From assembly GCF_900148835.1 (NCBI RefSeq), contig NZ_FRYK01000002.1, positions 533,349-597,348 of the forward strand: a DNA stretch of 64,000 nt. The letters are read 5' to 3'. This DNA comes from Flavobacterium cucumis (lineage in GTDB: Bacteria; Bacteroidota; Bacteroidia; Flavobacteriales; Flavobacteriaceae). The notes under the pieces were generated by a model, which was not told the origin of the DNA, searched no databases, and saw only the letters and a program-made list of their open reading frames with translations. Made by a program: the position numbers and the translations under genes. Position 1 is the first letter of the stretch; every line of letters starts with the position of its first letter. Shown piece by piece: positions 1 to 7,900 of the stretch.

Positions 1-421
1 CAAAACGACTTGCTCCTGCTGCATTCAATTTTTCTTTCAATCCGTCTAAACTTCCAAAAGTTTCATTTACCGCTTTTTCTAACTCAGCCGACATTTTAGT
101 GTTTTTCTCAGGTGTTAAAACTGACCAAAACAACTCATGGTTATAATGTCCGCCACCGTTATTACGAACTGCTACTGGCATAGTAGAAATCTTTGCAAAA
201 ATTTCATTCAAGCTTAATTTTTCATCCGCAGTTCCTGCTAATGCTGTATTTAGATTTTTAACATAAGCTGCATGATGCTTGCTGTAATGAATTTCCATAG
301 TTTGTGCATCTACAAATGGCTCCAAAGCATTATAAGCATAAGGTAAAGCTTTTTGTGTAAACTGCGCCGAAGCAGTAAGAGTTACCAAAAGTGTCGCTAC
401 TAAAAGTTTTATGTTTTTCAT
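1..421 (-). CDS. Fe/Mn superoxide dismutase, exported, 3' part outside window
   Basis: Partial gene; only the first 140 residues lie inside the window and the frame runs off the left edge. The protein starts with a signal peptide (MKNIKLLVATLLVTLTASAQ) followed by the N-terminal helical domain of Fe/Mn superoxide dismutases: LPYAYNALEPFVDAQTMEIH, then SKHHAAYVKNLN with the first metal-ligand histidine, and a second His in the GGGHYNHELFW stretch. The family dismutates superoxide to peroxide and oxygen. The signal peptide implies a periplasmic or secreted enzyme rather than the usual cytoplasmic one. Metal choice (Fe or Mn) cannot be decided because the C-terminal half is missing. Confidence 0.93.
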   Translation of the reverse strand, partial: MKNIKLLVATLLVTLTASAQFTQKALPYAYNALEPFVDAQTMEIHYSKHHAAYVKNLNTALAGTADEKLSLNEIFAKISTMPVAVRNNGGGHYNHELFWSVLTPEKNTKMSAELEKAVNETFGSLDGLKEKLNAAGASRF

Positions 422-560
422 AATATTTTAATTTTTGATAAAAATACGGCTTATCGATTAGATAAAAAATTAAGAATTCTTAAAATTTCCATAATTATTG
501 GTTTAAACGCAAAGAGCGTTAAGTTTTTTCGCAAAGTTCGCTAAGGAAAAATTAATTAAG

Positions 561-613
561 AACTATGTGCCTATGTGTTTAATTGTTTTTTTTAAACACA
601 TAGCCACATAAGT
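561..613. repeat. Imperfect inverted repeat of a CTATGTG-type dispersed repeat
   Basis: The left arm (561-582) contains ctatgtgcctatgtgttt and the right arm (592-613) is its near-perfect reverse complement, with one mismatch and one extra base, around a T-rich loop. The same CTATGTGnCTATGTGTTT core recurs at 1079-1098. It could fold as a hairpin downstream of the GxxExxY gene. No coding potential was seen. Confidence 0.7.
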
Positions 614-664
614 TTATGTTAGCGTGTAAAAGCCGTTTCACTCTGACAATAGATAAGCATAGCT

Positions 665-1069
665 TTATGGTAAATTTCTGTAGATTTCATTTACGAATGT
701 TTTTTGTCCTTCTTTGAAAATATTTTTACAATAAAAATTTATCAAAATTCCTTTTGGAGCATTGAGTAAATTCATATAAGTCAAAATTTGAGAATCAAAA
801 ACTTTATGCACTTCTACAGTAGATTTTAATTCTACTACAATAAGGTTTTCGATATACAAATCGCATCTTAAATTAGCTTCTAACTGATTTCCTTTGTAAA
901 TAATTGGCACTATTTTCTCTGTGTGAAAATTTATTTTCCTCAATCGCAACTCTTCTTTCATACATTCATGATAAACCGATTCTAACAAACCCGCTCCCAA
1001 ATTTTTATGCACTTCAATTGCCGCTCCAATTATCTGAAACCACAAATTATCAATATCCTTTTTTGTCAT
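665..1069 (-). CDS. GxxExxY family protein
   Basis: 134 residues, the usual length for this family. The signature region is residues 14-33 (IGAAIEVHKNLGAGLLESVY), giving the G-x-x-E-x-x-Y pattern in GAGLLESVY. It is followed by a conserved core with CDLYIENLIVVELKS, which resembles the beta strands of PD-(D/E)XK nuclease folds. The function of the family is not established; a nuclease-like role is a structural guess. It lies 37 bp downstream of radC on the same strand and is flanked on both sides by copies of a CTATGTG repeat. The N-terminus MTKKDIDNLWFQ is a natural start. Confidence 0.85.
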   Translation of the reverse strand: MTKKDIDNLWFQIIGAAIEVHKNLGAGLLESVYHECMKEELRLRKINFHTEKIVPIIYKGNQLEANLRCDLYIENLIVVELKSTVEVHKVFDSQILTYMNLLNAPKGILINFYCKNIFKEGQKTFVNEIYRNLP

Positions 1070-1078
1070 AATAAAAAA

Positions 1079-1098
1079 ACTATGTGACTATGTGTTTC
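1079..1098. repeat. CTATGTG-type dispersed repeat, single copy
   Basis: aactatgtgactatgtgttt sits in the 37-bp gap between radC and the GxxExxY gene. It matches the left arm at 561-580 except for one base. Together with that copy it brackets the GxxExxY gene. Confidence 0.65.
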
Positions 1099-1106
1099 AA
1101 AAAAAA

Positions 1107-1790
1107 TCAAAAAATCCCTTCATCCTGAAAACTCAAATAGCCATTTTCGGTAATGATGATGTGATCTAAAACTTGAATTTCTAATGTTTGTCCTGCTTCT
1201 TTGATGCGCTTAGTGATTTTCAAATCGGCTTCACTAGCAATTAATTTTCCTGAGGGATGATTATGTGACAGAATTAAACCAGTTGCATTTTGTTCGAATG
1301 CTATTTTGAAGATTATGCGAATATCAACAACTGTTCCTGTAATTCCGCCTTTTGAGAGTTGGGCTTTGTAGATGACTTTATTGGAATTATTGAGATACAA
1401 TACCCAAAATTCTTCATGAGGCAATTCACCAATGATGGGTTGCATAATATCGAAAACCGCTTTGCTGGAAGTGATTTTTTTGAGTTCGACAGCTTCCTCA
1501 GCTCTTCGTCTTCTACCTAATTCTAAAGCGGCGGCGATAGAAATAGCTTTAGCTTCACCAATTCCTTTAAATTGCATGAGTTGGGCAACCGACATTTTTC
1601 CTAAAGTATTCAGATTGTTTTCAGAGGAAGCTAAAATGCGTTGACACAGTTGCACCGCACTCTCATTTCGAGAACCGGAACCAATTAAAATAGCGAGTAA
1701 TTCGGAATCAGATAAGGTAGATTTACCTTTTAGAAGAAATTTTTCACGTGGGCGATCGTCTTCAGCCCATTGGTTGATTGGCGTGTACAT
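1107..1790 (-). CDS. radC: RadC/YeeS family JAB-domain protein
   Basis: 227 residues, full length for the family. Residues 70-95 form a helix-hairpin-helix (LMQFKGIGEAKAISIAAALE), and the C-terminal half is a JAB/MPN metalloprotease-like domain with the metal-binding motif SHNHPSG (His176, His178) and Asp189. The gene name is traditional. A DNA-repair role was claimed from a misassigned mutant and the true function is unknown. A TAnnTTTG-like -7 element on the minus strand (CAAAGCTA at 1818-1825 on the plus strand) lies just upstream, which agrees with the chosen start MYTPINQWAEDDRPREK. Confidence 0.93.
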   Translation of the reverse strand: MYTPINQWAEDDRPREKFLLKGKSTLSDSELLAILIGSGSRNESAVQLCQRILASSENNLNTLGKMSVAQLMQFKGIGEAKAISIAAALELGRRRRAEEAVELKKITSSKAVFDIMQPIIGELPHEEFWVLYLNNSNKVIYKAQLSKGGITGTVVDIRIIFKIAFEQNATGLILSHNHPSGKLIASEADLKITKRIKEAGQTLEIQVLDHIIITENGYLSFQDEGIF

Positions 1791-1863
1791 AAAATTTTAT
1801 TTTGGCGTTTATAAAAACAAAGCTAATTAAAAATTCTAAAAAATAAAAAAAATCTAAACTTTT

Positions 1864-1988
1864 ACCACATAGAAACATAGGTTTGCTTTTCATTTAATTA
1901 GGCATTTTATTTTAGATAGGTTACAGAGAAACTAAATGAATCAATTTATTGACTATGAAATTCTTATTTTTCTATGTTTCTATGTGGT
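1864..1988. repeat. 17-bp perfect inverted repeat with 91-bp spacer
   Basis: The arm at 1864-1880 (accacatagaaacatag) and the arm at 1972-1988 (ctatgtttctatgtggt) are exact reverse complements. Within the spacer, ttcattta and taaatgaa form a second, nested complementary pair. The arms resemble the CTATGTG repeats at 561-613 and 1079-1098. The element lies between radC and the DUF1287 lipoprotein gene. Confidence 0.75.
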
Positions 1989-2049
1989 TTTTAAAACCTT
2001 CAAAATAAATGGCTCAAAAATTGCGTTTGAAATAATAAAATGCAAAAAT

Positions 2050-2691
2050 ATGAAACTATTTATTCCTCTACTTTTAATCTGCTTTTCTTTTGGATGTAAA
2101 AAATCTGAAACTTTTGCAGAAAACGTATCTGAATCAAAACCCAAAACTCAACTCATTGAAAACCCAACCGATTTCTATGAAAAGTTATCCAATGCAGCGA
2201 TTTCAATAATTGATCCTGAAGTGGTTTACACGCCGGCTTATGTTGGGATAAAATATCCAAATGGTGATGTTCCTGCAAAAACTGGGGTTTGTACTGATGT
2301 GGTGATTCGTGCGTATCGAAAATTAGGAATAGATTTACAGAAAGAAGTTCATGAAGATATGAAAGCTAATTTTTCTTTGTATCCGAATTTAAAAAAATGG
2401 GGAATGAAATCTACTGATAAAAACATCGACCACCGAAGAGTTCCTAATTTAGAAGTTTTCTTTTCACGAAAAGGAACAACTTTACCGATTACACAAAATC
2501 CTAAAGATTACAAAACAGGTGATTTGGTTACTTGGATGATTGGAGATAAACTACCCCATATTGGTATAGTAACGCATATCAAATCAGAAAATGGTAACCC
2601 TATGATTGTCCACAACGTAGGAAGCGGACAAGTTTTAGAAGATTGTTTGCTTGATTGGAAAATTGTGGGACATTATAAATACAGTAATTAG
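2050..2691 (+). CDS. DUF1287 domain lipoprotein
   Basis: 213 residues from the ATG at 2050. A frame open from 1936 would add 38 residues read from an inverted repeat, and the lipoprotein signal begins at 2050, so the inner start is preferred. The signal is MKLFIPLLLICFSFGC with the lipobox Cys at 16. The rest matches the DUF1287 (YijI/YiiI-like) family: ADAAI-like helix NAAISIIDPEVVYTPAY, then TGVCTDVVIRAYRKLGIDLQ, the motif around Cys-Thr-Asp, and a His-containing end (LPHIGIVTHI, IVHNVGSGQ). The Cys/His arrangement is reminiscent of NlpC/P60-like folds, but no activity is known. Likely a membrane-anchored periplasmic protein. Confidence 0.87.
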   Translation: MKLFIPLLLICFSFGCKKSETFAENVSESKPKTQLIENPTDFYEKLSNAAISIIDPEVVYTPAYVGIKYPNGDVPAKTGVCTDVVIRAYRKLGIDLQKEVHEDMKANFSLYPNLKKWGMKSTDKNIDHRRVPNLEVFFSRKGTTLPITQNPKDYKTGDLVTWMIGDKLPHIGIVTHIKSENGNPMIVHNVGSGQVLEDCLLDWKIVGHYKYSN

Positions 2692-2755
2692 ACAATTTTC
2701 AATGTGCCAATTATATCTCGAGAAAAATTGACACATTGACTAATTAGCATATTGA

Positions 2756-4111
2756 CTAATTGATTAACCCTTTTACCTCATCAAAATTCAATCCGCCGTA
2801 ATTTCCTGAACTCATTAATAATAAAGCTGAATTTTCTAAATTTTGACTGAATAAAAAGTCTTTGAACTCGGTTGGATTGGTGTAAATGATTAAATCTTCT
2901 CTTTGGAACGATTGTGCAATTTGGTCATAAGTTACTTCCTCCAAACGTTTGATTTTAACCGCATCTGGTGAATAGAAAACAACGGCAACATCGGCCGCGT
3001 CTAAAGCACCTTGGTATTCTTTTAAGAACTCAGCATTTAAACTGCTGTAGGTGTGCAATTCTAAACAAGCGATTACTTTTCTATCTGGATATTGAGCTTT
3101 TACCGCTTTTGTGGTAGCTGAAACTTTACTTGGTGAGTGTGCAAAATCTTTATACGCAACTTTATTAGCACTTTCGGCAATTTTTTCTAAACGTTTAGAA
3201 GCACCTTTGAAACTGGCGATGGCTTCGTAAAATTCAGCTTCGTCCACACCCATGCATTGGCAAATCCATTTGGCGCCAGCTAAGTTACTTAGATTATGTG
3301 CGCCGAAAACTTCAATTGGCATAGGACCTTCTGGCGTATCTAATAACGTAGTTCCGTTTTCAACGGTGTAACTTGGAGTTTGATACGCAATTTTTCGGAT
3401 TGGATTTTCGGTTCCTTCGGCTACTGCTTTTACTGCTTCGTCTTCTTCGTTATAGACTAAAATTCCGCCACGCGTGATTTGGTTGGCAAAAATTCTAAAT
3501 TGTTCTACATAATTATCAAACGTTGGAAACACATTGATATGATCCCAAGCAATTCCCGACAACAAAGCAATATTCGGTTGATACAAATGGAATTTTGGTC
3601 GCAAATCTATTGGAGAAGTTAAATATTCATCACCTTCCAAAACAATAAAATCATTGTCTTCGGTTAAATGCACCATCGTATCAAAACCTTCTAATTGGGC
3701 TCCCACCATATAATCCACTTCGATATTGTGATAATGCATTACGTGTAAAATCATCGAAGTAATTGTCGTTTTTCCATGTGAACCACCAATCACCACTCGG
3801 GTTTTGTTTTTAGATTGCTCGTATAAAAATTCGGGATACGAATATATTTTCAACCCTAATTCTTGTGCTTTCAATAATTCAGGATTATCAGCTTTTGCAT
3901 GCATTCCTAAAATAATTGCTTCGATATCGGTTGTGATTTTTTCAGGAAACCAACCTTCTTCTGCTGGCAACAACCCTTTTTTCTCTAAACGTGATTTGGA
4001 TGGTTCGAAAATAGCATCATCACTACCTGTTACGTGATATCCCTTATTGTGTAAGGCCAATGCTAAGTTGTGCATCGCTGCTCCGCCTATTGCTATGAAA
4101 TGTGTACGCAT
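2756..4111 (-). CDS. mpl: Mur ligase Mpl (UDP-MurNAc:murein tripeptide ligase)
   Basis: 451 residues, about the size of E. coli Mpl. The order is a Rossmann N-terminal UDP-binding domain (MRTHFIAIGGAAMHNLAL, VTGSD), a central ATPase domain with the P-loop GSHGKTT at 110-116 and the EGDEY motif, and a C-terminal domain with KDFAHSPSKVSATTKA in place of the usual DDFAHHP. Mpl joins recycled L-Ala-gamma-D-Glu-meso-DAP to UDP-MurNAc in the cytoplasm for peptidoglycan recycling. MurC is the alternative, but the domain order and the YKDFAHSP/LELHTYSSLN region fit Mpl better. anmK, another recycling gene, lies near the other end of the window. Confidence 0.85.
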   Translation of the reverse strand: MRTHFIAIGGAAMHNLALALHNKGYHVTGSDDAIFEPSKSRLEKKGLLPAEEGWFPEKITTDIEAIILGMHAKADNPELLKAQELGLKIYSYPEFLYEQSKNKTRVVIGGSHGKTTITSMILHVMHYHNIEVDYMVGAQLEGFDTMVHLTEDNDFIVLEGDEYLTSPIDLRPKFHLYQPNIALLSGIAWDHINVFPTFDNYVEQFRIFANQITRGGILVYNEEDEAVKAVAEGTENPIRKIAYQTPSYTVENGTTLLDTPEGPMPIEVFGAHNLSNLAGAKWICQCMGVDEAEFYEAIASFKGASKRLEKIAESANKVAYKDFAHSPSKVSATTKAVKAQYPDRKVIACLELHTYSSLNAEFLKEYQGALDAADVAVVFYSPDAVKIKRLEEVTYDQIAQSFQREDLIIYTNPTEFKDFLFSQNLENSALLLMSSGNYGGLNFDEVKGLIN

Positions 4112-4135
4112 TTTGAAATTCCAATATTTAAAAAT

Positions 4136-4169
4136 CCAAATTCCAAACGTGAGCCGAATTGGAATTTGG
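4136..4169. repeat. Inverted repeat downstream of the TPR gene
   Basis: ccaaattccaa (4136-4146) and ttggaatttgg (4159-4169) are perfect complements with a 12-base loop. It is located between the TPR gene and mpl on the minus strand. It could act as a weak terminator or processing hairpin, but it has no uridine tract typical of an intrinsic terminator and looks like the AT-rich intergenic repeats common here. Confidence 0.5.
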
Positions 4170-4182
4170 AATTTGATTTTTA

Positions 4183-4872
4183 TTATTTTTTCTCGAATTC
4201 AGTTTTTAACTTATTCGCTTTTGCTTTATCTTTTAACTTATTTAAATATAAGTCATATAATTTTTCGAAAGTAGTTTTTGAATTACCAATTTCGTGTGCT
4301 TTTTTATAATGGATTTCCGCTTTCGCATAGCGACTGAAATACACATCAATATATCCTTTTGCTAAATAACCATCGACTTTTGAAAGTACCATTAATTCAT
4401 CGGCATATTTTTGAGCTTTTTTCTCGCTTCCGCCAATTATTCCCGGTAATTCCAAGTATAGCATAACCAATGCCCAGCGTGCACCAATATGCTTTTTATC
4501 TAAGTTTGCTGCTGTATTGAAAGCTTTTTCAATATCATCAACCATTCCTAATGCTTTAAATTTATTAGCAGATCGTGCCAACATACCTAGAGAACCACCA
4601 TATTTGTACCAATATTCTGCATTTTTAGGATGTATTTCAATTAGCTTTTTGTAGTAATATTGACCTTCTTCCCAATTGTTTAGAAAACCTCCAATATCGC
4701 CCAAATATTCCATAGTCTTAATATGATTAGACTGTGATTTTAGATGCGACAGAAGTAGTGGTTTTGCCTCATTATATTTTTTTTGAAAAAACAATTTTTC
4801 TGCCTTTTCAAACGTTGATTGTGAAAAGACTGAAAACGAAAATATTAGAAAAAAGATTTGGATAGTTTTCAT
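4183..4872 (-). CDS. Exported TPR-repeat protein of unknown function
   Basis: 229 residues with a signal peptide (MKTIQIFFLIFSFSVFSQ). Residues 20-130 hold tetratricopeptide-like repeats (FEKAEKLFFQKKYNEAKPLL, GQYYYKKLIEIHPKNAEYWY). The middle, IGARWALVMLYLELPGIIGG, and the following region recall the TRAP-transporter TatT/DUF-type helical repeat proteins, but no specific family can be named. Likely periplasmic scaffold. It is upstream of mpl on the same strand with a 71-bp gap and divergent from the macroglobulin gene. Confidence 0.75.
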   Translation of the reverse strand: MKTIQIFFLIFSFSVFSQSTFEKAEKLFFQKKYNEAKPLLLSHLKSQSNHIKTMEYLGDIGGFLNNWEEGQYYYKKLIEIHPKNAEYWYKYGGSLGMLARSANKFKALGMVDDIEKAFNTAANLDKKHIGARWALVMLYLELPGIIGGSEKKAQKYADELMVLSKVDGYLAKGYIDVYFSRYAKAEIHYKKAHEIGNSKTTFEKLYDLYLNKLKDKAKANKLKTEFEKK

Positions 4873-4983
4873 CTTTCAAAAATACTAAATTGATTTTAGT
4901 TAATTTTACTTACAAATAATTTATTTTCATAAATTCCCAACCATTTACTGATTTCTAAACTCTATTATTAAAAACATTATATT

Positions 4984-7900
4984 ATGCGTAAAATAGTATT
5001 CCTATTAATTTTAATTAATTCCTTTAATTTATTTGCTCAATACGAAGATAAATGGAAAGAGGTATATCAGTTTGAGCTCGAAGGTAAAATAAAATCCGCT
5101 CAAGAAAGGGTTGAAGAAATTTATAAAAAAGCAAAGCGTAAAAAGGATGAAATTCAAATCATAAAATGTTTTTTTTATCAATCAAAATTCGAACAAGTTT
5201 TTGATGAAAAAGCACAAACTATAATCATAAATAATGTTCAGAAAGAAATTAATGAAGCGAAACCTGTTTCAAAAGCTCTTTTAAGTTTTATATACATAAC
5301 CATTTTAGAAGATTACTATAAAAATAATTATGGTATCATCAAAAACAGAACCAACATAGAAACAAAAAAAAGCAAAGATTTTTTAACATGGACTGTTATT
5401 GATTTTAGTAAAGAAATTAATCAATATTATGAGCATCTATTGGTAAATGAAAAGGAATTAAGAGAAACAAATATTAAAATTTATAATGCTATTTTTGATA
5501 TTTCACCAAGTGTAGATATAAAAAATTACTCTATTTATGATTTTCTAGCTCAAAAAAAAGGCAACTATTTAAAGTCTAAAATTACTTCATGGAAACAAAA
5601 AAAATCTAGTGATTTTGAAAAAGAATTAGAAACTTTTTATGATAAACCAGAAGTTTTTGTGAAATACGATACAAAAAAATTACAAGACAAAAACTTTAGA
5701 AAATTAATTTCATTTTTACAGAATAATGAAAAATATTATTTAGAACAAAATAATTATGAAAAATTAGATTTTGCTTACTTTGAAAGACTGAAATATGTTA
5801 GAGAATCTATTTGGAATGAAGAATATTATCTTGACAAAGTTGAAGATATAGAAAAATCAACAACCAATATTTTTCTAAAACAATTTTTACGAATTGAAAG
5901 ATTAAAATATTATCAAACGAAAACCTTTAAAAATGGTGAAATTAATTTATATAATAATGCCTTAGCGCTTGTTGATACAATTTTAAACACAAAAGTTAAC
6001 ATTAATGCTCTTGCTGAAGCTGAAAATATTAAACTTGAAATTCTAAAAAAATCATTATCAGTTTCGATTCCAAAAACCAGTTATTCTGAACAAAATACAA
6101 GAGCTTTTATAAATTTTAAGAATGTTGATTCCATAACTATCTCCTATTTTGAGTTCCCTCAAAAATGGAATTATGTTTTTAAAAATTATTACTATTCAAC
6201 TTCTGAAAAATGGATGAATAAAGACTCGATTATTCAAACTTTTGTTAAAAATAACAAACCATTAAAATCACAAAAAATCAAACTCCCTAATAAGCACGAC
6301 TATTTTGAATATTCAACTGAAATTTTATTAGAAAAATTAAACCTTGGTAATTACTTAGTTTACGTTGAAACAAAAAACGATTCTGTTTCTAAAGAAAAAG
6401 TATATGCTTATGATAAAATTACAGTAACAAACATGTATGTAATTGAAGATGATGAAAACAACAAAGACACCTTTTATATTTATGATAGAAAAACTGGTAA
6501 GCCATTAGAAAATGTATTGATATCAAGTGAAGATGAAAAAACTAAAACCAATACAAACGGAAGTGCTTTCTTAAAACACAAAAAAAGAAAAAAAGACTAC
6601 AAGTATAATTCTGAAGTTTCTATAATATCAAATGCTGATTCATTAAACATAAATTATGATAGAGATTTCTTAATTGATCCTTCTGAAGAATTTGAAGATG
6701 ACTATGAAAATTGGGAAGCAAAAGCAATGGTTTATTTTGACCGTTCTATTTACAGGCCAGGACAAAAAATGTATTATAAAGGTATAATTATACAAAAAAA
6801 AGACAAGGTAAAAAGTGTTGTTCCTTTTGTTACTGTACAAGTATCTATTAGAGATGTGAATAACACAATTTTAAAAGAATTTGATGTTCAAACAAATGAA
6901 TATGGTAGTTTTTCAGGAGAATTTGATATTCCAAAAAACACCTTAACGGGATCATTTAGCATAGAAATTGACGAACCAGATGATTATAAGCAAGATTCAA
7001 AATACTACGATAAAAAAGAAGAAGAACATAAATTTTGGGATAATGTTGATTTTGAAAGTTACACCGATTTTGATTTCAAAGTAGAGGAATACAAACGCCC
7101 AACATTTGAGGTAACTTTTGATGAAATTAAAGAAAATTACACTATTGGTGATTCCATTAAAATAACAGGTAATGCAAAAGCGTTAGCAGGCAACAATCTA
7201 ACTAATGCTAAAGTTACTTATTCAATTACAAAAAGCGGCTACAGCAAAACGAGAAGCATTCCACATCAAGAAAATTATATAATTTCAGACACTAAAACGG
7301 ATGAAAACGGAAATTTCAAAATTTTATTTTCAGCAACAGAACCATCCATTTCTAACGAGGAAATAAATTCATTAACTTACACAATAAAAGTTGATGTAAC
7401 TGATATTCAAGGAGAAACTAGAGAGGCTTCAAAAACAGTACGAGTTAGTCAAGAAATGCTACAACTAAATCTTTCAGTACAACGAGAGTTATTTGTTGAA
7501 GATTTAAATAAAATTCAAATCACTACAACTACTTTGAATAATTTTCCAATTGAAGCTAAAGGAAGTCTTAAAATTTATGAGCTGAAAAACAAAAAATTCT
7601 TAAAAAACAGAGAAAATCCAATACCAGAAATTCAAGTTATTCCAAGAGACGAATTTCAAAAATTGTTTCCTCACGAACCTTATGAGAACTCTGATACAGA
7701 GCAACAAGAGGTATTAATAAAAACAATTCCTTTTGACACCAAAATAGCTAAAGAAATAACATTAGACTTTTTAAAAAGCTATAGAAATACAGAATTCAAA
7801 ATTATCGCAGAAGCTTATGATATTAAAAACAATTTAATCTCAGATGAAACAGTATTTAATGTAAAATCAAAACAACATCCTTATTCAGAAAAAGAGTTAT

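Noticed and set aside
1432..1644. 70-codon plus-strand frame inside radC
   Set aside because: Antisense shadow of a well-supported gene with no features of its own.
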